A stretch of 35,499 nt of DNA from a virus: IMG/VR virus record IMGVR_UViG_3300006072_000018, positions 1 to 35,499 of that record. One strand, written 5' to 3'. The notes beneath the pieces were generated by a model. That model saw nothing but the letters and a program-made list of their open reading frames with translations. It was not told the origin of the DNA and ran no database searches. This document shows positions 23,315 to 31,305 of the stretch, in pieces. Position 1 is the first letter of the stretch. Each line of letters starts with the position of its first letter. The position numbers and the translations under genes are program-made.

Positions 23315-25251
23315 TAGTTCCACCCTTTAGATGCAATGCCTTTCTTCACAGTCTTACCGCCCTTGGCCTTATCCCATTCCTTATGCGCTTCGACCTCACC
23401 GCCATGCGCTTTACCGAACGGAGATGCCGGAGTAGACGTACCGAACGCGGTGTTGGTACCACCCGTAGAAGGCTGAGCATTGATCGCATTCAGCGCACCG
23501 CTATAGAGGCTGCTCGGGAAGTTGATGGCGTTCTGTGCGTTCTGTGTCTGCGTGTTGAGATACTGCTGCCCAAGATTCTGCCAAGCACTTGCACCCTGAC
23601 CGAGAGCCCCGATGTTGGCGAGGTTAGTGGACGCCTGCGAAGCGCCTAGGGAACCCAGACCCCCAGCTCCTGTTAGCATCTGCCCATAGGCACCGAGATT
23701 TTGCTGGTTAGCTTGCAGACCTGCGCTTTGGTTAGCCAATCCGGCTTGCAGAGACGCCTGCTGGTTTGCCAGATTGATCTGATTTTGCGACTGAGCATTG
23801 AACTGCGCTGCAGCATTCTGAGCCACTTGGTTCTGTTGAGCCGCGGTAAGCTGACCACCATAATTGGTTTGTGCTGCCTGCAGAGCTTGAGTGACGTACT
23901 GAGACCGCTGAGTATTGAGCGCGTTTTGATTCGCCAGTGCGGTCTGCTGCGCCGCCGACAGATTAGCTTGCCCCGTGGTGAGCCCTGCGGCCTGATTGAG
24001 CTGCTGAGCGGTCATACCCGCCTGCTGATTCGCAAGGTTTGCCTGCATCGCCGCTGAGAGATTTGCCTGACCTGCCTGAAGTCCCTGACCCTGCGCCGTG
24101 TTGAACTGGCCGAGCCCTGTGGTGTAGGCATTCGAGAGCCCTTGTGCCGCGAGGTTCTGATTGGCAATGTTCTGGTTTAACTGTGCGTTCTGTTCAGCAA
24201 GGGTTTCCCTCGCGCCGCCAAAGGCGTGCTGCCCGGTTGCCTGACTGCGAAGCTGGTTCTGCTGTTGCGCAAACTGCCGGTTAGCTAACCCTTGCTGCGA
24301 AGCAATGACGCTTTGAATATAAGGGTCCATGTACTGTTGTACAGTGCCCGGAGCGTTCCAAGACTGAGGTCCCTGCATTTGAGCCGCGCGTGTACGCACA
24401 GCCTGCACATCTTGGGGTTGATTCATCTGGGCGGCTTGCGCCTGCGCCGCATCATAACTTTGCGCGCTGATATCTGCAGGGGCATTCATTAGGGAGGCTT
24501 GATACTGCGCCGCCTGCTCCTGCATAGCTTGCACCTGTTGCGGGGTATAATTGGTCATCCCCTGTAGGCCAGATAGGGCCTGATTATAGGCATTCGTCGC
24601 CTGCCCAAATTGAGACGGTAGTTGCTGCGCCTGTTGAATTTCGCCTACTGCTTGGTTGAACAGCGGGTTGGTTGACTCAAGTGCGCCGGTTTGCGGGTTT
24701 ACCCGCGTGAAGGCGGTTTGCCCCATAGACTGATCGAGGAGCCCCTGCTGCGCCGTAGCGGTATTGTCCGTTTGCGTTTGCTGTTGGTTCTGGTAGTCGG
24801 TATACGCCTGACGGGTTTGAGTTAAGTAGTTATAGACGTTCTGGTCACTAGCACTGAGCGGTTTATTTGCGTCTACCCGTTTCTGAAGCTGAGCTAAATG
24901 ATTAGCCTGCCCTGAAGAAATGTCTTTAGGTGCCGTAGAGCTACCAGAGGCGAACTTACGCACCCCCATGATGCCGCCTTCAGCAGCTTTTTGTGTAGGT
25001 TGAAAGGACGTACCCGCGCCGCCTGCCGTGGGGTTAAATTGGTTGGAACGCACCACATCCATAGGCGTAACACCCTGAGCGAGCAGGTTGTTATATGCGT
25101 TCATCATTCCCGCGTTGCTGCGGAGGATATTGGTGACCGGACCCGGATTGTTTTGAGTACCTAGCATAAGCGCTTGGTACGTGGGATTTTGCCACGGTGA
25201 TTGATTGACCGTGGTTGTTGAAGTAGTACTTGCTGGTACGCCGCCGCCCAT
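23314..25251 (-). CDS. Gln/Asn/Ala-rich repetitive virion protein
   Basis: A 645-residue protein with AGAGGTG before its ATG. It opens with a Gly/Thr/Ser segment (MGGGVPASTTSTTTVNQ, then PWQNPTYQALMLG) typical of one class of podovirus internal proteins. The rest is dominated by Gln, Ala, Asn and Leu, with imperfect repeats such as AGQANLSAAMQ and TGQANLSAAQQ about 33 residues apart, and later ANQQASLQAGLANQSAGLQA. It should form long helical bundles or coiled coils. AAEGGIMGVRKFASG and KAHGGEVEAHKEW share a Gly-Gly motif with neighbouring proteins. It is likely virion-internal; catalytic residues are not visible. Confidence 0.72.
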   Translation of the reverse strand: MGGGVPASTTSTTTVNQSPWQNPTYQALMLGTQNNPGPVTNILRSNAGMMNAYNNLLAQGVTPMDVVRSNQFNPTAGGAGTSFQPTQKAAEGGIMGVRKFASGSSTAPKDISSGQANHLAQLQKRVDANKPLSASDQNVYNYLTQTRQAYTDYQNQQQTQTDNTATAQQGLLDQSMGQTAFTRVNPQTGALESTNPLFNQAVGEIQQAQQLPSQFGQATNAYNQALSGLQGMTNYTPQQVQAMQEQAAQYQASLMNAPADISAQSYDAAQAQAAQMNQPQDVQAVRTRAAQMQGPQSWNAPGTVQQYMDPYIQSVIASQQGLANRQFAQQQNQLRSQATGQHAFGGARETLAEQNAQLNQNIANQNLAAQGLSNAYTTGLGQFNTAQGQGLQAGQANLSAAMQANLANQQAGMTAQQLNQAAGLTTGQANLSAAQQTALANQNALNTQRSQYVTQALQAAQTNYGGQLTAAQQNQVAQNAAAQFNAQSQNQINLANQQASLQAGLANQSAGLQANQQNLGAYGQMLTGAGGLGSLGASQASTNLANIGALGQGASAWQNLGQQYLNTQTQNAQNAINFPSSLYSGALNAINAQPSTGGTNTAFGTSTPASPFGKAHGGEVEAHKEWDKAKGGKTVKKGIASKGWN

Positions 25252-25261
25252 AATGGCACCT

Positions 25262-25678
25262 CTACAGATCTTTGCCTACGATTGTGTATTTCGGCTCCAT
25301 TCCATAGCGCGACCATAGACGAACTATGGATTCTCTTGCTGCGCCTTCCAGATGGGTTGCCCCGTTAGCTTTAATTATAGCCTCAAACTGCGCCCAGTTT
25401 TCTCTACTCGCTATGTGTCGACCACCGATAGCCGCAACAAATGCAACACGCGCATGAGGCCGATTAAAATAAGACACTAAAAGCGCCCCGTGAACTAAGT
25501 TCTGATCATCTACACCGACAATGAGTGACCATTGCCCAAGGGTAGCGTAGACCCGTGCATCATCTACTGTGTAATCGCCATGCGCATAGTGCAAGGCATC
25601 GTCTATAAATCGTTCAACCTGCGGCCAGACTTGGTTTACATACTCCAGCGGAACCTGCTGAACATTAAGCAGCGTCAC
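25262..25678 (-). CDS. GNAT-fold protein of the phage gp13 type
   Basis: A 138-residue protein starting at a GTG (25678) that overlaps the end of the preceding gene. Its sequence follows the layout of small acyltransferase-like (GNAT-fold) proteins in podovirus virion modules, such as T7 gp13/DUF2833: VNQVWPQVERFIDDALHYA, then DARVYATLGQWSLIVGVD, VHGALLVSYF, VAFVAAIGGRHI and LWSRYGMEPKY at the end. The clear acetyl-CoA loop (Q/R-x-x-G-x-G/A) is not obvious, so enzyme activity is doubtful. In T7, gp13 is needed for particle assembly. Role by analogy only. Confidence 0.65.
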   Translation of the reverse strand: MTLLNVQQVPLEYVNQVWPQVERFIDDALHYAHGDYTVDDARVYATLGQWSLIVGVDDQNLVHGALLVSYFNRPHARVAFVAAIGGRHIASRENWAQFEAIIKANGATHLEGAARESIVRLWSRYGMEPKYTIVGKDL

Positions 25679-26183
25679 GCTTCACCGCTCCTAACCCGTG
25701 TCGGCCTACCGCATTGTGTTTCACTTCTTCCATGAGCCTGCGGAGGAATTCCGCGCCCGCCTTAGATGACCCGTTGCCTAGTGCGCTGACTACGTCCGCC
25801 GGGATGATGTACGCGCCATTCTTTAGTGGTACTTGCCCGCCGTGGGCCATACCCGGTGCTTTTTGTTGCCCGATGGAAGCGAGCCCGCTAAGGGGCGCTG
25901 CGGGAGCCGACGTATTGACTTGGCTTGCTGTCATGGCTGGAGAAAGCCCCGGAGCGAGCGTAGGGACATTTGGCGTGGACTTAGGAGGACCTTTCATCAT
26001 TTGACTAGCCCCATAACCTACCGCGCCTACTGTACCTGCGCCTAGTGCACCTGCCGTTAGCGCACCTGCTGTGGTTGCCGCTGCGGTTCCCGCTACTCCT
26101 GTGCCCGCTGCGACTGTGCCTCCTACTGCCGCCATAACTGATTCAGGCAAAATAGCTACTCCAATAGAAACAACCAAAGTCAT
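25665..26183 (-). CDS. Ala/Gly-rich virion-module protein with DGEFVVP-type tail
   Basis: A 172-residue protein starting in an ATGA overlap. Residues 5-70 are almost all small and hydrophobic (AAVGGTVAAGTGVAGTAAAT, then GALTAGALGAGTVGAVGYG), which suggests membrane or core packing. The end (about 105-172) carries MAHGGQVPLKNGAYIIPADV, then VSALGNGSSKAGAEFLRRL and a basic tail. The last module resembles the C-terminal part of the 466-residue protein at 26589-27989, so the two are probably partial paralogues. Likely a structural or ejection role. Confidence 0.7.
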   Translation of the reverse strand: MTLVVSIGVAILPESVMAAVGGTVAAGTGVAGTAAATTAGALTAGALGAGTVGAVGYGASQMMKGPPKSTPNVPTLAPGLSPAMTASQVNTSAPAAPLSGLASIGQQKAPGMAHGGQVPLKNGAYIIPADVVSALGNGSSKAGAEFLRRLMEEVKHNAVGRHGLGAVKRDAA

Positions 26184-26620
26184 GTCACTACTCCCAGCAA
26201 TTTAGTGGCTTCGTACTCAGCCATAGTCTCGAATCCCAGCGCGTCCTTAACCTTCTTATCGTCCTGCTCTGCACAGTGATGCACAGTGACCCATTCGCAT
26301 TCTTCAAGGACGGCGACCACTCGTTGCGTACCTGCTTTAGTCACCATTACTTCGGGCGCGCGCACGATATGCTCTATGCGATCTTGGTCATAGAAAGCTA
26401 TAACCCCCCGTAGCGCCACGGCAATATGATCCGTCTTGTGAACCATCGTGGTAAAAATAGATCCAGCAGGCACCACAATCCGACGAGCGTACAGGTCAGG
26501 AGTATGATAATGGGTAAGAGGAGTATCAACAGGAGCCAGCTCGCCTCGTTCGATAGCGGCGTCAATCGCATGACGAAACTCGTCAATACTAACCTGCTGC
26601 GATTCCTGAACTTCCTGCAT
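26180..26620 (-). CDS. Cupin-like protein in the virion module
   Basis: A 146-residue protein with AAAAGGAC before its ATG. Residues about 50-130 look like a single cupin barrel: RRIVVPAGSIFTTMVHKTDH, VALRGVIAFYDQDRIEHI, then VMVTKAGTQRVVAVLEECEW and VTVHHCAEQDD. Histidines at HKTDH and at VHHC could bind metal. The N-terminus is a helix rich in acidic residues. The start lies 32 bases inside the preceding gene, and the stop overlaps the next start. Cupin domains are seen now and then among podovirus structural genes; function there is unknown. Confidence 0.7.
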   Translation of the reverse strand: MQEVQESQQVSIDEFRHAIDAAIERGELAPVDTPLTHYHTPDLYARRIVVPAGSIFTTMVHKTDHIAVALRGVIAFYDQDRIEHIVRAPEVMVTKAGTQRVVAVLEECEWVTVHHCAEQDDKKVKDALGFETMAEYEATKLLGVVT

Positions 26621-27989
26621 GTCCTTTTCTTACCAAGAGTTTTTCTGCGGCTAGTTTACCTGCACCCTGCTTTATCTGCTCTTTCTTACCGTGCGCTGCC
26701 TGCCGCACCATGGGGAGAAGCTGATCAAGGAGTCGCTTACCCTCTTCAGGATCGCCACCACCAATGAGGCTGACAAGTTCTGGAGGCACAACAAACTCAC
26801 CATCTGCCAGACGTACTTCTTCCTGCCCATCAATGTTGGCAGGAATGTCATCGCTCATTCCATCGCCGGGGCCGTCGAGGAAACCGCCTTTATCGTAGGT
26901 TGAGCCACCTTCAGCGAAGCTCGCCCCGTGCGCGAGAGTGTTAATGACTCCGGTGTTTCCTGCAGCAGCATAAGGCTGCGCGCTCGCGATGCGAGACTGA
27001 GGGTAAAAATCTTGAGGGCTAAAGGGGTTTGTGTTCATGTACCCGCCAGTAGCGAAACCCTGCCCGCTCAGTTTCTGCTGCACACCCTGTGCGATCCCCT
27101 GTAGGTTCTGTAAAGCGGGGTCGAGATTGTCCTGCACATCAGAGTTTTCAAACTGCGACACATACTTCGGAGGGACAGTGGTGTGTATTGGCACTCCACC
27201 TACCGTACGCGACATTTCGATCGGCCCGCCCGCGGCCTTACCGTAGATTAGATTGCCAAAATAGTCACGCTGCTGGTTAGGGTCGGTAGAAGTGCCCGCG
27301 GTCCCAGAAGGAAGGGGGAAGCCCAGACTCGCGAAGTACTGCCGCTGTTCAGCATCTGCTTTTGCCTGCTGTAGCTTTTGATTACGTAGCTGCGTAGCGC
27401 CTGTGCTGGCTTGCTCCATTGTGCCCTGCGCCGTAGCGCCTAGCATCGTGCCTAACCCTACAGGCTGCATAAGGTATTCCATACCCGGCTTGGTGAGCAT
27501 GGCTGAGCCTTGCTGTGCCAGATTAGAGCCGTACTGATCCCATACCGATGGATTGTCTAGTTCTATAGAAGCGCCTGCGGTTTTTTCTGCTGCGCTAGCG
27601 ACTGGTCCGCCCGGAATATCAGCAGCGCCAAACCCTCCCATACCCCCACTAATCGCGCCTCCGACAGCGCCGGGACCAAAACCTTTACCCTGTGCAGAGC
27701 TCAATGCTCCACCAGCCAGAGCGCTTGTACCTGCGCCGACAATAGTGCTACCAATAGCCCCAAATGCAGGAGCCGCCGCGCCGCCAGTCAAAGCACCCGC
27801 AATACCTAAACCTAAAGAGGTCAAGATATCTGTCCAGTTAAAGGCTTCAGGAAGCCCCGTCTTGGGGTTGGTCGTAACAGGACCTAATAGCGCTTCGAGA
27901 CCCGCGAGCTCATCTTTCTTTACATGAAGAAGAGTGTCATCCCCATTACGCCCGAGAGCCGCGATGCCTTTAGATGTGGTGTGGTACAT
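26589..27989 (-). CDS. Gly/Ala-rich structural or ejection-type protein
   Basis: A 466-residue protein with AGGAGCG before its ATG. It begins with a folded part (DDTLLHVKKDELAGLEALLG, then TGLPEAFNWTDIL) and continues with a long Gly/Ala hydrophobic tract (about 57-140). A middle part has KQ-rich helices. The tail holds GGFLDGPGDGMSDDIPANID, then RLADGEFVVPPELVSLIGGG and a helix. The phrase GDGMSD.IPA.IDG...RL.DGEFVVP is one I know from many aquatic podovirus proteins without a firm function. Several Gly-Gly phrases (KAAGGPIEM, FATGGYMN, FAEGGSTYDKGGF) recur along it. Confidence 0.72.
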   Translation of the reverse strand: MYHTTSKGIAALGRNGDDTLLHVKKDELAGLEALLGPVTTNPKTGLPEAFNWTDILTSLGLGIAGALTGGAAAPAFGAIGSTIVGAGTSALAGGALSSAQGKGFGPGAVGGAISGGMGGFGAADIPGGPVASAAEKTAGASIELDNPSVWDQYGSNLAQQGSAMLTKPGMEYLMQPVGLGTMLGATAQGTMEQASTGATQLRNQKLQQAKADAEQRQYFASLGFPLPSGTAGTSTDPNQQRDYFGNLIYGKAAGGPIEMSRTVGGVPIHTTVPPKYVSQFENSDVQDNLDPALQNLQGIAQGVQQKLSGQGFATGGYMNTNPFSPQDFYPQSRIASAQPYAAAGNTGVINTLAHGASFAEGGSTYDKGGFLDGPGDGMSDDIPANIDGQEEVRLADGEFVVPPELVSLIGGGDPEEGKRLLDQLLPMVRQAAHGKKEQIKQGAGKLAAEKLLVRKGHAGSSGIAAG

Positions 27990-27997
27990 GCTCGCTC

Positions 27998-28312
27998 CTA
28001 CGGAGGCGTTATGTGAAGAATGTTGGTGGCAGGGTCACGCCAGACTTGGTTTTTAGCCAGACCCGTCGCGCTGGTCGGAAGCTCCGCAAGGATGAACACA
28101 TTTTCATCGACCATCTCGGCAGACTGTACGGATAATGCGAGCTTACCCTCTCTATCTGTAATTGTAACAGCAGTGCCGCGGATATCACCGGGGTTTTGAG
28201 TCTGCTGAATCCAGAAATTGAGCAGTCGAACCAAATTGTTCAGATACTGCACGTCATATTCCATCGGCGGCAGTGGGAGGACCGGGGCCGCGGTACGGTT
28301 AGCATTAGCCAT
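27998..28312 (-). CDS. Small virion-module protein
   Basis: A 104-residue protein. After a Pro-rich start (TAAPVLPLPPMEYDVQYLN) there is a helix (NNLVRLLNFWIQQTQNPGDI), then beta-type sequence, ending QVWRDPATNILHITPP. Its position between the 848-residue structural protein and the internal-protein block, and the YDV.YLN.L...L....Q pattern, match small structural proteins of podoviruses. No enzymatic motif is seen. Confidence 0.7.
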   Translation of the reverse strand: MANANRTAAPVLPLPPMEYDVQYLNNLVRLLNFWIQQTQNPGDIRGTAVTITDREGKLALSVQSAEMVDENVFILAELPTSATGLAKNQVWRDPATNILHITPP

Positions 28313-30858
28313 TACTTTCTCCCATCCGGCTGCAGCTCAAGACGGGGCGTACCCATCTGCCACTTAACACCAAGGTCCGTACTCTCAACACGGAACGAGA
28401 GCTGCCTGCCTCTGATACGCACCCAGATCATTTGTGTGTAATCGTAGACCTGCGTGGTGATTTCTTTACCAGCAACAGCGCCTGAAATGTTCTGCGCCGA
28501 TGTAGTACCCGCAACGCCTTGACCCGGATAGTTCCGCGCTTTGACTGTCATGGTTACTGACGGTGTGGCGTTCACAGACCCAATGAAGTCCATGTCAGGA
28601 ATAATGCGCTTGACGAAGCTGAACTGATAACCGCCTTCTCCGATGTCGAAGTCAGAAGTTTCAATGTAAGCGTCAATCGCCGCCGGAGGGTTTACAGACC
28701 CATCATCACATCCCGTTTCATGCTGCACTGTGATGTTGTTCACCGCGGCGACTGGATTTCCAATGATGTGCGAGTCATACCATGCGGAGCGTTCAACAAC
28801 CCCTAACCCATCCACATCCCAAATGCCGTAGTACCAGAGCTTTTCAAGGTAGTTATAGACGACGTACTTGTCGTTGATAACGGAACCCGCTGATGGGTAG
28901 TGCCACCAGACTTCGTTGTATTTTTCGTTCGTGCCACAGTAGACCAGCTCGAGCTGATCCGCATTGATATCATCAAAGACATACTGACGAAGTGCGCAAG
29001 GCAGTGTATCCACACGCCCAGAGTACGCATAGAACTTGTCTTGGCCCATCCAGTAGGTGATGCCGTTGGTTGATACCGCGGCATTTTGACTGACGATCGT
29101 GATGTCAACAGAAATTGGATTGAACCCATACACATAAGGCGCGCCCAGATACTGCTGGGAGTAGAGGGCCGTATCCGTGAAGACAAGGATTTCCTGACGA
29201 GTTTTGACTGCCGCAATGATACGGCTTCCGTAGGTCAGGCGGTATGAGCCTGCCGTGTTCGTCACTGTGGGATACCACACCTGCGGTTGTTCCTGATCAC
29301 ACCATGAAATAAACATGGGGTCCTGAGTCAGACTTCCTGAAACGGCGTCGTTGCATCCATAAGAAATTACATGGCGTTCGTCTGTTGTTAGAACGATTGC
29401 AGACACGACAGGAATTGCAGGATCGTAGACCACACCAGAACCATAGCCTGTAGCAATCGTAGCCGCACAGTTAAAGATATCGCCACCGGCGTAGGTTACG
29501 CCTGTAGTACCCGCCAACGTGTTCCATTGAGTCTGCGTGGTAGACCCCAAAGAGCGAATAGCATAAGTGTTACCTACGACGATGTCACCTAGAGTGACGT
29601 TAGAAAACGTCGTGCTGGTCATGTTGATACCGCGCCCAGTCACCTGCCCCGCGGCGTTTAAGCTCGTAGCGGCGTTCCAGTAATAAAGACCACCGTTTCT
29701 TGGGTTGAAGAACAGATCCTGACCAAAGTTACTGGCGCTCCAAAGGCGAAGCTCTTCTGCAAACCCCCCTCCGGAATAACCTGTGCCCCAGCCGCGCGAA
29801 CCCGCGCTGTAGACAACACCATTAACCCCAATGCCTACCATGTGCCCAGTTGCATTGCCTGAGATACCGCGCGTTACGCCAGTCAGAGTATTGCTGGTCT
29901 TGCCAGAGTACTGAATGATCTCAGACTCGATGATGGCATAGCCGGAAGAAGCAAAGGAAGACGCATCCACGACAGGGATAGTCGTTACGGAAGAGTTAAT
30001 GGTGGAAGACAGAGTCGTAGCACCTGCACCCAGAGGAAGCCCTACCCAAACCCCAGAACCCCAACCACTCAAAGTTTCGGTGTAGGGAAGACCCGTGTAA
30101 ATCTGATAGGCCGCTGTGACCGTACCGCCGCCATTGGTCGATGAAGTAGACTGCACCCCACAGTCAAAGCAAATGTACGACCCGCCAGCATCTTGAATCT
30201 GGAATTCTTTATTAAGCTGCGCTGCTGTATACGGACCAAAAGCGGTCGCCCCACTGAACGTAACAAAATCGCCGGGGGTAGCACCATTACCGGGATCATT
30301 CACCACCATCCAAGAGCTACTAACTACCGCACCTGAAGAATGTGCCGCCGCCGTGGTGCCGTTGTACCCGCGAATACAACCAGAAAGCGTCGTACCACCG
30401 GCGTAGGAAACGTAAATCTGCTCCGAGCCAATCAGAATGACAAATGGAGAGATAAAGTCGAACGACGTACCTGATGCGACGAAAATGGTCGTATCCGTAG
30501 CACCAATGTTTGAGGCCAGCGTAGAGTAGATAGGATAGAACGGATTGCTGAGACCCGTGTCCGTCTGCCTAATTGGCGTGATATCGAAGTAGGTGTTACC
30601 CGTAAGAATGTAGTATTTGAGATTGGTCCCTACACCCAACAGGTAATAGCCGGACAGCGAAACCCACTCAGCAAAATGTTTGCATGTGCCTACATAGCTT
30701 CCTGAACCATACGGCACCCAACCCCCCAGTTTTTCTGGAAGGCCCGAGCGAAAACGCACTTTGTCGCAGGCGTACCAACCACCTTCACCCGAATAAGACG
30801 TGCCTTCTCTGTTGCATCCAGGGCGGAGCTGGAGGACCTGAAGCTGTTGCTGTGCCAT
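28312..30858 (-). CDS. Large virion structural protein (tail-associated)
   Basis: An 848-residue protein. The N-terminus (LRPGCNREGTSYSGEGGWYA, then CDKVRFRSGLPEKLGGW) is a signature of a podovirus structural protein family. Two internal modules of about 65 residues resemble each other: about 112-179 (TDTTIFVASG, EQIYVSYAGGTTLSGCIRG) and about 282-346 (VTTIPVVDASSF, SEIIQYSGKTSNTLTGVTRG). The rest is beta-rich and Tyr/Trp-rich, like tail or stopper proteins (VIVLTTDERHVISYG, WYPTVTNTAGSYRLTYGSRI). It shares a 1-base overlap with the next gene. A role in the tail tube or neck is inferred. Confidence 0.78.
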   Translation of the reverse strand: MAQQQLQVLQLRPGCNREGTSYSGEGGWYACDKVRFRSGLPEKLGGWVPYGSGSYVGTCKHFAEWVSLSGYYLLGVGTNLKYYILTGNTYFDITPIRQTDTGLSNPFYPIYSTLASNIGATDTTIFVASGTSFDFISPFVILIGSEQIYVSYAGGTTLSGCIRGYNGTTAAAHSSGAVVSSSWMVVNDPGNGATPGDFVTFSGATAFGPYTAAQLNKEFQIQDAGGSYICFDCGVQSTSSTNGGGTVTAAYQIYTGLPYTETLSGWGSGVWVGLPLGAGATTLSSTINSSVTTIPVVDASSFASSGYAIIESEIIQYSGKTSNTLTGVTRGISGNATGHMVGIGVNGVVYSAGSRGWGTGYSGGGFAEELRLWSASNFGQDLFFNPRNGGLYYWNAATSLNAAGQVTGRGINMTSTTFSNVTLGDIVVGNTYAIRSLGSTTQTQWNTLAGTTGVTYAGGDIFNCAATIATGYGSGVVYDPAIPVVSAIVLTTDERHVISYGCNDAVSGSLTQDPMFISWCDQEQPQVWYPTVTNTAGSYRLTYGSRIIAAVKTRQEILVFTDTALYSQQYLGAPYVYGFNPISVDITIVSQNAAVSTNGITYWMGQDKFYAYSGRVDTLPCALRQYVFDDINADQLELVYCGTNEKYNEVWWHYPSAGSVINDKYVVYNYLEKLWYYGIWDVDGLGVVERSAWYDSHIIGNPVAAVNNITVQHETGCDDGSVNPPAAIDAYIETSDFDIGEGGYQFSFVKRIIPDMDFIGSVNATPSVTMTVKARNYPGQGVAGTTSAQNISGAVAGKEITTQVYDYTQMIWVRIRGRQLSFRVESTDLGVKWQMGTPRLELQPDGRK

Positions 30859-30859
30859 A

Positions 30860-31018
30860 TTATTCCCACTTCCCCTCAGGGCATTTGGATTTCTCGAACT
30901 TTACCTTGAGCTTCATGTAGCACCCACACTGGGTACATTGAGCTTGCTCTTTTTTGAAAAATTCGCAAGGTTTGCAGACATCGTAACGAGCTTGGGCTTT
31001 AGGTTTGTCAACGAACAT
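30860..31018 (-). CDS. 52-residue zinc-ribbon-like phage protein
   Basis: A small gene found directly in the gap between larger genes. Its ATG (31018) forms a TAATG overlap with the previous stop, and its TAA lies one base before the next ATG. The protein has the pattern ARYDVCKPCEFF, CTQCGCYMKLK, then KSKCPEGKW, with six cysteines fitting a zinc ribbon. The pattern R.D.C..C..........C..CGC.M..K......CP.GKW is one I know from many aquatic phages, cyanophages among them, without a known role. Confident as a gene because of exact packing and the motif. Confidence 0.85.
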   Translation of the reverse strand: MFVDKPKAQARYDVCKPCEFFKKEQAQCTQCGCYMKLKVKFEKSKCPEGKWE

Positions 31019-31296
31019 TAGCTTACTTCGTAGTCAGGGTAGCCTTCAGGAGCTTCAGGATCGTAGAAGCCATCTCTTTCTGCGTCATAAAAGAACCCAC
31101 GCCGGGCGTATTGATTCCTAAAATTATGGTTTATTGAAGTCTGTTTCCAGTTGGTTTCATGGCTAAAGAGAGACTTGCAGAACTCGATTCCTAGCGGTTC
31201 AGACTCAGGAAAAGGCAGATCATTGAGCACCTCGTTATTCACGACGATGACCATTTTAACCATGCTGTTTTCATCTAACTCTGCGAAATGGGACAT
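31018..31296 (-). CDS. Aquatic-phage small protein of the HFAELDENN type
   Basis: A 92-residue protein with GAGGAAGGT before its ATG. It begins SHFAELDENSMVKMVIVVNN, has LGIEFCKSLFSHETNWKQTS in the middle, then INHNFRNQYARRGFFYDAER and a Pro/Tyr-rich end. Proteins with this outline (MAHFAEL...V..VIVV.N..... TWVQTS.N...R..YA..G..YD) are very common in cyanophages and other aquatic phages, where they lie near tail genes. The function is unknown; it is a useful habitat marker. Confidence 0.85.
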   Translation of the reverse strand: MSHFAELDENSMVKMVIVVNNEVLNDLPFPESEPLGIEFCKSLFSHETNWKQTSINHNFRNQYARRGFFYDAERDGFYDPEAPEGYPDYEVS

Positions 31297-31305
31297 ACCT
31301 TCCTC

